Positions 17,765 through 26,969 of a stretch of DNA of 64,000 nucleotides are shown piece by piece. The notes beneath the pieces are model-generated. The model made no database searches and had not been told where the DNA came from. It worked only from the letters and a program-made list of their open reading frames with translations. The position numbers were made by a program, and so were the translations under genes. The stretch is taken from contig NZ_NOKQ01000289.1 in assembly GCF_002265435.1 (NCBI RefSeq), positions 1 through 64,000 on the forward strand, in the 5' to 3' direction. The stretch comes from Tetzosporium hominis. GTDB lineage: Bacteria > Bacillota > Bacilli > Bacillales_A > Planococcaceae. The stretch's first letter is position 1, and each line of letters begins with the position of its first letter.

Positions 17765-17788
17765 AAACCCTTCTTCGGAAGGGTTTTT
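17765..17788 (+). terminator. Terminator after pheA
   Basis: AAACCCTTC (17765-17773) and GAAGGGTTT (17778-17786) form a perfect stem closed by a TTCG tetraloop, followed by a short T run. Confidence 0.92.
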
Positions 17789-17812
17789 GTTGTTTTACGG
17801 AAAAGGAATTGA

Positions 17813-17908
17813 CAAAGGGCACAAAGCGCAATCGAAAGGGCACAAAAACTTTTCGAAAGGCACAAAGTGAACTCCAAAGGACACAAACCAACATCCTCGA
17901 GTCACAAA
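17813..17908. repeat. Array of five degenerate 21-bp repeats
   Basis: The motif AAAGG(G)CACAAA recurs; its CACAAA core starts at 17820, 17841, 17861, 17882 and 17903, giving steps of 21, 20, 21 and 21 bp. Four copies are preceded by AAAGG. It lies in the gap between the convergent pheA and niaR genes. No ORF of note covers it; the reverse strand shows a matching seven-residue periodicity that I regard as a by-product. Confidence 0.8.
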
Positions 17909-17958
17909 ACCCTTTCTAGTCATACATAAAAATATTATGTAAACTATTTTATGCACAA

Positions 17959-17985
17959 CAAAAAATCCAGCCACCAAGGGCTGGA
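17959..17985 (-). terminator. Terminator of niaR
   Basis: On the minus strand TCCAGCC (17979-17985) pairs with GGCTGGA (17966-17972) around TTGGT and is followed by TTTTTTG. It is immediately downstream of the niaR stop. Confidence 0.88.
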
Positions 17986-17993
17986 CTGCATGC

Positions 17994-18518
17994 TCAATTC
18001 TCAATCAAATATCCTTTTCGACGAAGCGCTTCTTTAGCTGCATCGATTTTTTGTTGTGAGTCTGACGCTAACCAGTGAAGATGGGTCCCATCCGTCATCT
18101 GAAGGAGTAGCGTCGCCTTATTCTCGTTCAACTTGTCCATAAAATCGTTGATCTCGTTACGATTGGACACCATAACTCGTGCTGAGATTTCTCCGTAAAC
18201 AGGATGCTCGACGGTCACATCTTCCACAGACACACCGCAGTCGATGATTGTGTTCAATTCATCCATCGTGTTTTCTGGGAGGTGATTGCATACCACACGC
18301 TCACGCACCAAGTTCTCAGACGTTTCGCTAAACAAAATGTAGCCCTGGCTCGTCGCCATGATGGGGTGACCAGCCACTTTCAATAAGTTGATATCATTGA
18401 CGATGACTTGACGACTGACCTGAGCTTGTTCAGCAAGATCTGCTCCTTTAACTGCTAACTGCTGTTGCTGTAATTTTTTGAGAATCCATTGACGCCGTTC
18501 TTCCCCTTTTTTACGCAT
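17994..18518 (-). CDS. niaR: NAD biosynthesis repressor NiaR (YrxA)
   Basis: Nicotinate-responsive repressor of NAD biosynthesis genes. The 174-residue product has an N-terminal winged helix (GADLAEQAQVSRQVIVNDINLLKVAG, about 25-55, followed by ATSQGYI) and a C-terminal 3H domain with the three conserved His contexts: VEHPVYGEI, MTDGTHLHWL. I choose ATG at 18518, spaced 9 bases from GAGGG; earlier ATGs at 18536 and 18527 are in frame. In B. subtilis niaR is next to the nad operon, which is absent here; pheA remains the neighbour on the other side. Confidence 0.92.
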   Translation of the reverse strand: MRKKGEERRQWILKKLQQQQLAVKGADLAEQAQVSRQVIVNDINLLKVAGHPIMATSQGYILFSETSENLVRERVVCNHLPENTMDELNTIIDCGVSVEDVTVEHPVYGEISARVMVSNRNEINDFMDKLNENKATLLLQMTDGTHLHWLASDSQQKIDAAKEALRRKGYLIEN

Positions 18519-18634
18519 CGTGCTCATCCCTCGCATCTTCTAAGTTGTTCCTAGTGTACCATGCCGTTTGCGATTTTTCATGTCACAATTTCAAAACCGT
18601 TGCATAGGATGTAGAGAAATGAAAAAGGAGGCAT

Positions 18635-18798
18635 ATGGTGCAAGTTCACACAGTACAAAAGGCGATAAGTTGTGGAAGATAGCCAAAATGTATGACTTTG
18701 ATTTTTTTGAGTGGAAAGCAGCCAATCCTTAAATTCCGAATCCGTATCAGATTATGTCGGTAGATATCGTCTGGCTGCCCCAACGAACTGTTTCGTGA
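18635..18798 (+). pseudogene. safA remnant (LysM spore morphogenetic protein), frameshift and nonsense
   Basis: ATG 18635 follows AAAAAGGAGGCAT and reads VQVHTVQK; shifting one base at the A-run 18657-18660 continues KGDKLWKIAKMYDFDFFEWK, then AANP, a TAA at 18730-18732, and in frame IPNPYQIMSVDIVWLP. Together this is a complete LysM domain of the SafA type (VQKGDSLWKIAEKY...NPQIPNPDLIMPG). Restoring one A in the run and reading TAA as CAA would give an unbroken LysM domain. SafA directs spore coat assembly and its gene lies upstream of bofC-ruvA in B. subtilis. Nothing of the rest of SafA is visible. Confidence 0.85.
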
Positions 18799-18904
18799 AT
18801 GTCTGGCTTTTTTACAAAAACCACATCCTAAAAAACAAGAACGTCTGTTGGCATTTAGCGCAAAAGCGATAGAAAATCACCGCAAACTATGGTATGATGG
18901 GTAA
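18785..18904 (+). pseudogene. C-terminal fragment of an unidentified gene
   Basis: In a frame different from the safA remnant, 39 codons up to TAA 18902 read like protein: NELFRECLAFLQKPHPKK, then QERLLAFSAKAIENHRKLWY. No start codon or ribosome-binding site precedes it and it joins the LysM remnant directly, as if a deletion fused the start of safA to the end of a neighbouring gene. I do not recognise the parent; a spore-related gene between safA and ruvA is plausible. Confidence 0.35.
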
Positions 18905-18950
18905 TATGAAACGCTCGTGACGGCCGCTACTCTTTAGCGGCCTTCTTTGT
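18870..18950 (+). promoter_or_regulatory. Promoter and leader hairpin upstream of ruvA
   Basis: TAGAAA (18870-18875) and TATGAT (18893-18898) with a 17-base spacer form a plausible sigma-A promoter. Downstream GGCCGCTA (18922-18929) pairs perfectly with TAGCGGCC (18935-18942), followed by TTCTTTGTTG, which resembles a weak terminator inside the leader and could attenuate the ruvAB-queA-tgt-yajC operon or end transcripts from upstream. Confidence 0.55.
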
Positions 18951-18977
18951 TGAGTGAAGGCGAAATGGGGAACTTAG

Positions 18978-19586
18978 ATGTACGACTACATAAAAGGCGA
19001 GATTGCCCGCATTACACCCGAATACATCGTGATCGACCGAGACGGACTTGGGTTTCAAATCCTGACACCGAACCCGTTTCGTTTCCAAGTTGGACAACAC
19101 GAACTTGTTTATACGTACTTGCAAGTACGCGAAGACTTGCAGCAATTGATTGGGTTCAAGACTTTATCAGAACGTGAACTGTTCCGAAAGCTCATTCAAG
19201 TAACTGGGATTGGACCTAAAGGAGCGCTTGCGATCCTTGCTAGTGGCCAACCTGAGCAAGTCATCGGAGCCATTGAACGCGAAGACGATGCTTTCTTAGT
19301 AAAGTTTCCGGGAGTTGGGAAGAAGACGGCTCGCCAGATCATTCTCGACTTGAAAGGCAAGTTGCATGACTTAGCCGATGTGGAATTTACAGATGGCTTG
19401 TTTGAACTCGAAGACGATGCACAGCCTGCTGTGAACCAGTCGCTTGATGAAGCGCTCCAAGCACTTCAGGCACTTGGGTATTCAGAACGTGAACTGAAAA
19501 AGATTGCACCTAAATTAGAAGAGTTTGAGAACGAGACGACTGATGTCATCATGAAAAAAGCACTACAACTACTATTTGGCAGTTAG
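18978..19586 (+). CDS. ruvA: Holliday junction branch migration protein RuvA
   Basis: Tetramer that binds four-way junctions and loads RuvB. The 202-residue product begins MYDYIKGEIARITPEYIVI (OB fold), has two helix-hairpin-helix motifs (LIQVTGIGPKGALAIL, VKFPGVGKKTARQIILDL) and the C-terminal RuvB-binding UBA-like domain (ALQALGYSERELKKI). Length is normal. ATG 18978 follows ATGGGGAAC. First gene of an operon with ruvB 12 bases downstream. Confidence 0.97.
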   Translation: MYDYIKGEIARITPEYIVIDRDGLGFQILTPNPFRFQVGQHELVYTYLQVREDLQQLIGFKTLSERELFRKLIQVTGIGPKGALAILASGQPEQVIGAIEREDDAFLVKFPGVGKKTARQIILDLKGKLHDLADVEFTDGLFELEDDAQPAVNQSLDEALQALQALGYSERELKKIAPKLEEFENETTDVIMKKALQLLFGS

Positions 19587-19598
19587 GAGGAGACGCCC

Positions 19599-20597
19599 GT
19601 GACGGACCGAGTGATTACAAGTGACGCCACCCAGTTTGATGAGCCGTTTGAAGAGACCTTGCGCCCCGACACGCTCGGCTCATATATCGGTCAAGCACAG
19701 ATCAAAGAAAATTTGAGCATCTTCATCCAAGCGGCAAAGCTTCGTGAGGAGAGCCTTGACCATGTCCTTCTCTACGGACCACCTGGACTAGGGAAGACCA
19801 CACTTGCAAATGTCATCGCAAACGAAATGGGTGTCCAGATTCGAATGACGAGTGGACCTGCAATTGAACGCCCTGGAGATTTAGCTGCTATAGTCAGTGC
19901 GCTAGAACCAGGAGACGTCTTATTTATAGATGAGATTCACCGCTTGAACCGTGCGATTGAAGAAGTGTTGTATCCGGCAATGGAAGATTTTTGCCTCGAT
20001 ATCGTTGTTGGCAAAGGACCGACTGCAAAATCGATTCGCCTTGATTTGCCGCCGTTCACATTGGTCGGTGCAACGACGCGTGCAGGCTCACTTTCTGCTC
20101 CTTTACGTGACCGTTTTGGAGTCTTATCTAGACTTGAATATTACGACGAGCTAGCGCTCACGGAGATCGTCAGACGTAGCAGCCGTCTATTTGGCGCTGA
20201 CATAGAAGACCGTGCAGCAGTCGAGATTGCTCGTCGCTCACGAGGGACACCTCGTATTGCCAACCGCTTATTGAAACGAGTTCGCGATTACGCACAAGTG
20301 CGTGGCGATGGGCGCATCACAGAATCACTTGCAACCGAAGCTCTAGAACTGTTGCAAGTAGACCGTCGTGGTCTCGATCACATCGACCACAAGCTCGTAC
20401 GTGCTATGGCGGAAAGGTTCCGTGGAGGGCCAGTAGGCCTTGATACGCTTGCCGCGAGTGTCGGAGAAGAATCTGCTACACTAGAAGAAGTGTATGAGCC
20501 GTACTTGTTGCAGATCGGCTTTATCCAGCGGACTCCAAGAGGTCGGGTCTTGACGCCACTTGCGTATGACCATCTTGGAATTCCCGTACCAGAATGA
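19599..20597 (+). CDS. ruvB: Holliday junction helicase RuvB
   Basis: AAA+ motor that drives branch migration on RuvA-bound junctions. Seen: [14 protein letters not shown] at the N-terminus, Walker [13 protein letters not shown] (about 58-69), Walker [11 protein letters not shown], sensor 1 [11 protein letters not shown], arginine finger region PLRDRFG, and the C-terminal winged helix ([13 protein letters not shown]). Length 332 is normal. Start GTG 19599 follows TTAGGAGGAGAC. Confidence 0.97.
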   Translation: MTDRVITSDATQFDEPFEETLRPDTLGSYIGQAQIKENLSIFIQAAKLREESLDHVLLYGPPGLGKTTLANVIANEMGVQIRMTSGPAIERPGDLAAIVSALEPGDVLFIDEIHRLNRAIEEVLYPAMEDFCLDIVVGKGPTAKSIRLDLPPFTLVGATTRAGSLSAPLRDRFGVLSRLEYYDELALTEIVRRSSRLFGADIEDRAAVEIARRSRGTPRIANRLLKRVRDYAQVRGDGRITESLATEALELLQVDRRGLDHIDHKLVRAMAERFRGGPVGLDTLAASVGEESATLEEVYEPYLLQIGFIQRTPRGRVLTPLAYDHLGIPVPE

Positions 20598-20615
20598 TAG
20601 CAAAGGAAGTTGACT

Positions 20616-22795
<2,180 letters not shown>

Positions 22796-22840
22796 TTCGA
22801 GTATAATTATCGAGATACATAGAAAGGGGGCAATTTCTAG

Positions 22841-23098
22841 ATGGATACACTTATAGGCTTATTACCTATTATTGCGATGTTTGGTGTGATGTGGTTCTTC
22901 ATCATCCGACCAGCACAGAAACGTCAAAAAGCGACTGCAACTATGCAAAATAGCTTAAAGCGTGGAGACCACGTAATCACAGTTGGTGGATTACACGGGA
23001 CGATTGATGCGCTTGACGATACAACTGTATTTATTACAGTAGCAGACGGTACACGTCTTCAGTTCGAGAAAGTGGCAATCGGCCGCGTAGTAGAATAA
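22841..23098 (+). CDS. yajC: Preprotein translocase accessory subunit YajC
   Basis: Small membrane protein that associates with SecDF and the Sec translocon. The 85-residue product has one N-terminal membrane helix (LIGLLPIIAMFGVMWFFIIRP), then the conserved KRGDHVITVGGLHGTI and IGRVVE. RBS AAAGGGGGCA precedes ATG 22841. It follows tgt, as in most bacteria, and closes the ruvAB-queA-tgt operon. Confidence 0.95.
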   Translation: MDTLIGLLPIIAMFGVMWFFIIRPAQKRQKATATMQNSLKRGDHVITVGGLHGTIDALDDTTVFITVADGTRLQFEKVAIGRVVE

Positions 23099-23110
23099 GG
23101 TACTTTAGAG

Positions 23111-23147
23111 AACCCCATGAGCACCGCTAGTGCTCGTGGGGTTTTTG
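23111..23147 (+). terminator. Terminator after yajC
   Basis: ACCCCATGAGCAC pairs with GTGCTCGTGGGGT around CGCTA and is followed by TTTTTG. Confidence 0.93.
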
Positions 23148-23207
23148 TATGCTCTAGAAATTGATTGGCTCGCGGTGCAGAGCGGATGTTCATCGACGAA
23201 CTTGCAG

Positions 23208-23277
23208 TTCTTTTCAGCGGATTTGAGATTCTTTTAAGCAAATTCGGAATTCTTTTCTTCATATTCGAACTTCTATT
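23208..23277. repeat. Four copies of a 21-bp degenerate repeat
   Basis: TTCTTTT begins at 23208, 23229 and 23250 and the variant TTCTATT at 23271, exactly 21 bp apart each time. Each copy is followed by a purine- or AT-rich step and (A/T)TTCG or ATTTG. The array lies between the yajC terminator and the decayed yrbG. The rest of 23150-23360 shows nothing else. Confidence 0.8.
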
Positions 23278-23362
23278 CAACAGAACCGATTTTATACTCA
23301 TGCGCTTCTATCTCTTGCTTAATTCACAACTCATTAGACCATCCTGCAACTGAGATGATCAA

Positions 23363-23545
23363 ATGGAATACTGGACGTTGATTTGGCGAACAGCCTTTTT
23401 CTATACATTGTTACTTTTGAGTTTGCGATTTTTAGGCAAGCGAGAGGTCGGGAATTTAAGTGTTTTTGACGCGGTCAGTTTTTTGATGATTGCAGAAGTG
23501 GCTGCTGAGACGATTCATAAGCCCAATCAGTCGGTCTGGTATTGC
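23363..23545 (+). pseudogene. yrbG remnant (DUF421/YetF-family membrane protein), N-terminal part only
   Basis: The frame from ATG 23363 reads LIWRTAFFYTLLLLSLRFLG, then KREVGNLSVFDAVSFLMIAE, the first two membrane segments of DUF421 (YetF-like) proteins. After about IHKPNQSVW the match ends and the frame wanders to a stop at 23653. In B. subtilis the DUF421 gene yrbG follows yajC and faces spoVB, which is also what is seen here. The C-terminal two thirds are deleted. Start has only a weak ribosome-binding site. Confidence 0.75.
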
Positions 23546-23551
23546 TTCGCC

Positions 23552-23689
23552 TTACAGAGGCAGCAGTGTCGAATCCACAGTAAGTCTTATATGCGAGAAT
23601 TGCATACGGAAAACAAAGCCAAGGATCTTGGTGATGAGGTAGGCTGCCATTAAAATAAGAGATCCTTTTCGAAAAGACAATTGACACAT
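23552..23689 (-). pseudogene. spoVB remnant (MurJ-like flippase of spore cortex), N-terminus only
   Basis: Minus-strand ATG at 23689 opens 45 codons reading KGSLILMAAYLITKILGF, then VFRMQFSHI, which parallels the start of SpoVB (FLKGTLILIAAGMVTRMLGF). SpoVB is a MATE/MOP-fold membrane protein of about 500 residues needed for cortex synthesis. Only the first membrane helix survives, and then the frame stops at 23552. It converges on the yrbG remnant, as the intact genes do in B. subtilis, so one deletion probably removed both 3' ends. Confidence 0.78.
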
Positions 23690-23767
23690 CCTTCATAAAT
23701 CGATACGATTTTAGCTACTACCACAACGTATGAGCGGACAGATAAATTATGCACAGGAGGAAACCGA

Positions 23768-24070
23768 ATGGATAAAGGGGAGCAAGCCTTGTACGACAAA
23801 GTCGAGATGGTTCTCGACAGCAAAGTCAGTGAGTTTGAACTGTATCATTTCACTACCGTTACCAAAAAAGACCTTTGGGAATTTGCGAAAGTGAAGTTTT
23901 GGAAAAAGAAACGTTTGGATGAACTGCCACTACATCAGATAGTAGCGGATCTCTATGCCATTTCACCGTCGACTTATATGTCAGTAACTCAAATCCAGCA
24001 ATTTAAAAGTGAAAACTGGTTCTCGGAATTAAAGAAAGAAGATTTAGAACAATTGCTAAATCCCCGTTGA
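23768..24070 (+). CDS. comN: Post-transcriptional regulator ComN-like (YrzD)
   Basis: ComN of B. subtilis promotes comE mRNA accumulation for DNA uptake. The 100-residue product (VEMVLDSKVSEFELYHFTTV; VKFWKKKRLDELPLHQIVAD; LYAISPSTYMSVTQ) fits the ComN/post-transcriptional-regulator family and lies in the same place, before secDF. ATG 23768 follows ACAGGAGGAAACCG. The name rests on family resemblance recalled and on synteny. Confidence 0.8.
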   Translation: MDKGEQALYDKVEMVLDSKVSEFELYHFTTVTKKDLWEFAKVKFWKKKRLDELPLHQIVADLYAISPSTYMSVTQIQQFKSENWFSELKKEDLEQLLNPR

Positions 24071-24087
24071 TTCGGGTCTATGGGCAT

Positions 24088-24116
24088 TTGACACACTACA
24101 CGACGTGATTCATAAT
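24088..24116 (+). promoter_or_regulatory. Sigma-A promoter of secDF
   Basis: TTGACA (24088-24093), a 17-base spacer and CATAAT (24111-24116). The leader 24117-24180 carries the hairpin CCCCTCGCTTAGGGG near 24161-24175, just before the ribosome-binding site AAGGGAG. Confidence 0.8.
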
Positions 24117-24188
24117 AATCATGTTGTGTTTTTTTCGGTTTCAGACCGGGGTCTGTGATTCCCCTCGCTTAGGGGAAAAGAAGGGAGA

Positions 24189-26468
24189 ATGAAAATGAAA
24201 TCCAGAGGAAGAATAGTAGCTTTCTTGCTACTCCTCGTCATCTTTGCAGGTACCATTGGCAGTACTGCAAATGGCATACTGAAAGATATTAAATTAGGGC
24301 TGGACCTTCAAGGGGGCTTCGAGGTCCTCTATCAGTTGGAATCCCTTGATGGTGAGACAGGTAAAATCAGTCAAGAGACCGTAGCCGATACGGCAGAAGC
24401 GCTGAACAACCGAATTAACGTTCTCGGTGTCAGTGAACCGGTCATCCAAGAAGAAGAAAACAATCGGATCCGTGTTCAGTTACCAGGTGTAGAAGATCAG
24501 AATGCAGCACGTGAATTGCTGTCTACTGAAGCTAACCTAGAGTTCCGCGACGTCAATGACGAAGTGATGCTTGACGGTACGGACCTTGTAGAAGGTGGCG
24601 CGCAGCCATCGTTCGATGCAAACGGACAACCGATTGTAACATTGAAATTAAAAGATCCAGACAAGTTTGCTCAAGTAACAGAAGAACTTGCTTCTCGTCC
24701 AATTGGTCAAAACTTATTGGTCATCTGGTTAGACTTTGAAGAAGGTGTCGACAGCTACCAAGCTGAAATGGCAAAGCCTGATCCTAAATTTGTCTCTGCT
24801 CCACAAGTAACGAGCCGAATTGCATCGAGCGATGTGCAAATCGACGGTGTGTTTACGACCGATGAGACTAAAAACTTAGCAGGTATCTTGAATGCAGGTG
24901 CACTTCCTGTAAAACTGACGGAAATCTACTCGACTTCTGTAGGAGCTCAGTTTGGGGAACAAGCACTGGATTCAACAGTTCTTGCAGCTATAATCGGGAT
25001 TGCATTAATCTTCGTATTTATGCTGTTCTACTACCGTCTACCAGGTTTTGTAGCCATGATTACGCTCTCAGTCTACATCTACTTAATCCTGCTTGTATTT
25101 GAATTAATCAACGGCGTGTTAACACTTCCTGGTATCGCAGCAATCATGCTCGGTGTAGGGATGGCAGTCGATGCGAATATCATCACTTATGAGCGAATCA
25201 AAGAAGAACTGCGTGTCGGGAAATCGGTTGCACAATCGTTCAAGATGGGTGCAAAGCAATCCTTTAGCGCGATTTTAGATGCGAACGTTACGACGCTTTT
25301 AGCTGCAGCAGTTCTCTTTTATTTCGGAACAAGCTCAGTTAAAGGGTTTGCGACAATGTTGATCATTAGTATTTTAGCAAGCTTTATCACAGCTGTTTGG
25401 GGATCTCGTTTATTGTTAGGTCTTCTAGTCGACAGCGGATGGCTTGATAACAAAAAGACATGGTTTGGTATTTCGAAAAAATCGATTCACCCAATTGAGA
25501 ACGAAGTCGATACGCTCGATCTTCCAACGAAATTTGATCGATTCGATTTTGTAGGAAAGCGCAAACTGTTTTATTCACTTTCAGCACTATTATTATCAGC
25601 TGGAATTGCTATGCTCGCGATTTTCCAATTAAATCTAGGAATTGACTTCTCTAGTGGGACACGTGTTGAAATTTTAGCGGATCAGACACTGACTACTGAT
25701 GAAGTTCGTCAAGAAATTGAAGCAGCAGGTCATCCGTCCGACGATATCGTCATCTCAGGTGACGACAGCAACATTGCTGTCATTCGCTACAATGAAGACT
25801 TTACTCAAGAGCAAATCAATCAGTTGAAGACAGATTTAACTGCTATTTACGGAATTGAACCGGGTGTCAGTGCTGTATCTCCAACTGTAGGAAAAGAGCT
25901 GGCACGTAATGCGATCTACGCTCTAGCTATTGCTATGGTGGGAATCATCATTTACGCATCCATTCGATTTGAATGGCGCATGGGCTTAGCGGCTATTGTT
26001 TCCTTGCTGCACGATGCATTCTTCATGGTAGCCGTATTCAGTATTCTGCGACTTGAAGTAGATATCACGTTCATCGCTGCCGTATTGACCATTGTCGGAT
26101 ATTCCATCAATGATACGATCGTGACGTTCGACCGTATTCGTGAGAACATGTCACGTTCCGGAACGATTGAAACAGAAGAGCAACTTGCAGAAGTGGTCAA
26201 CAAGTCACTTCGTCAAACGCTAGGTCGCTCCGTGAATACGGTGCTTACGGTCGTGTTTGTAGTCTTAGCACTTATTTTCTTCGGTGCTGTGTCGATTCAA
26301 AACTTCTCGATCGCGTTACTTATTGGTTTGATTGCAGGAACGTATTCATCAGTCTTTATTGCAGCACAGCTGTGGTACGACATGAAACGCAAGCAATTAA
26401 CGAAAAAAGGCGCTATCGATGTAGTTCAAGAAAAGAAACAATGGGGTTCTGACGAGCCTGTAGTGTAA
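24189..26468 (+). CDS. secDF: Fused protein translocase subunit SecDF
   Basis: Proton-motive-force-driven factor that completes Sec-dependent export. SecD and SecF are fused, as in other Bacillales. SecD half (about 1-430): KLGLDLQGGFEVLYQL, periplasmic P1 region, then LPGIAAIMLGVGMAVDANIITYERIKEELR (spread over residues about 314-343). SecF half (about 450-759): LNLGIDFSSGTRVEI, and VLTIVGYSINDTIVTFDRIREN with the conserved Asp. About twelve membrane segments. Length 759 is normal. ATG 24189 follows AAGGGAGA. Confidence 0.97.
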   Translation: MKMKSRGRIVAFLLLLVIFAGTIGSTANGILKDIKLGLDLQGGFEVLYQLESLDGETGKISQETVADTAEALNNRINVLGVSEPVIQEEENNRIRVQLPGVEDQNAARELLSTEANLEFRDVNDEVMLDGTDLVEGGAQPSFDANGQPIVTLKLKDPDKFAQVTEELASRPIGQNLLVIWLDFEEGVDSYQAEMAKPDPKFVSAPQVTSRIASSDVQIDGVFTTDETKNLAGILNAGALPVKLTEIYSTSVGAQFGEQALDSTVLAAIIGIALIFVFMLFYYRLPGFVAMITLSVYIYLILLVFELINGVLTLPGIAAIMLGVGMAVDANIITYERIKEELRVGKSVAQSFKMGAKQSFSAILDANVTTLLAAAVLFYFGTSSVKGFATMLIISILASFITAVWGSRLLLGLLVDSGWLDNKKTWFGISKKSIHPIENEVDTLDLPTKFDRFDFVGKRKLFYSLSALLLSAGIAMLAIFQLNLGIDFSSGTRVEILADQTLTTDEVRQEIEAAGHPSDDIVISGDDSNIAVIRYNEDFTQEQINQLKTDLTAIYGIEPGVSAVSPTVGKELARNAIYALAIAMVGIIIYASIRFEWRMGLAAIVSLLHDAFFMVAVFSILRLEVDITFIAAVLTIVGYSINDTIVTFDRIRENMSRSGTIETEEQLAEVVNKSLRQTLGRSVNTVLTVVFVVLALIFFGAVSIQNFSIALLIGLIAGTYSSVFIAAQLWYDMKRKQLTKKGAIDVVQEKKQWGSDEPVV

Positions 26469-26490
26469 AACGTTTCAATCATTCTCTAAT

Positions 26491-26524
26491 CGGGGTATAG
26501 GTCTTCTATACCTCGATTTTTTTA
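26491..26524 (+). terminator. Terminator after secDF
   Basis: CGGGGTATAG (26491-26500) pairs with CTATACCTCG (26506-26515, with G-T pairs), followed by ATTTTTTTT. Confidence 0.9.
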
Positions 26525-26558
26525 ATTGAGGTAAAGCGATACATAGGAGGATGAATTT

Positions 26559-26903
26559 ATGAAAGCACAATGGGCAATTTTAATCGGTCTTGTTTTAGCT
26601 ATCATCATCGCCATCTTTGCTGTAGTGAATGTGGATCCTGTTCCCGTCAACTACTTGTTCGGAGAAGCACAGTGGCCACTGATCCTAGTAATTTTAGGCT
26701 CTGCACTACTCGGTGCATTAGTGAGCGGAATGCTCGCCATGGTTCGCAGCTTTACGTTAAGTCGCAAAGTAAAAGCGCTCGAAGCCGAAAAAGCGACGCG
26801 AGATGCAGAACTACATGCTGCTCAGAACGAGTTGACCGTATACAAAGAGCGCGAGATGAAAGCACAGCCTCAATACGAGGAAGATGTCAACCGCACACTT
26901 TAA
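26559..26903 (+). CDS. LapA domain membrane protein (YrvD-like)
   Basis: A small membrane protein of the LapA/DUF1049 family, linked to lipopolysaccharide assembly in Gram-negatives but of unknown role in Firmicutes. The 114-residue product has two membrane helices (WAILIGLVLAIIIAIFAVVN and PLILVILGSALLGALVSGML) and a C-terminal coiled coil (KVKALEAEKATRDAELHAAQ). B. subtilis has the similar yrvD between secDF and recJ. ATG 26559 follows ATAGGAGGATG. Confidence 0.85.
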   Translation: MKAQWAILIGLVLAIIIAIFAVVNVDPVPVNYLFGEAQWPLILVILGSALLGALVSGMLAMVRSFTLSRKVKALEAEKATRDAELHAAQNELTVYKEREMKAQPQYEEDVNRTL

Positions 26904-26912
26904 AATCAGGAG

Positions 26913-26937
26913 CCTGTCCAAATGGGCAGGTTTTTTT
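26913..26937 (+). terminator. Terminator after lapA
   Basis: CCTGTCC (26913-26919) pairs with GGGCAGG (26924-26930) and is followed by seven T. Confidence 0.92.
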
Positions 26938-26969
26938 GTATAATGGAAGTCTGTGAGGAAGTGACTTAA

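Noticed and set aside
17625-17894. Minus-strand frame with seven-residue repeats over the 21-bp array
   Set aside because: The amino-acid periodicity (FVPFRLR-type) is a consequence of a 21-bp DNA period divisible by three. It overlaps the end of pheA and has no credible start.
17813-17908. 21-bp repeats as a CRISPR array
   Set aside because: Repeats are degenerate and only about 12 bp are conserved, spacers would be 8-9 bp, and no cas genes are present.
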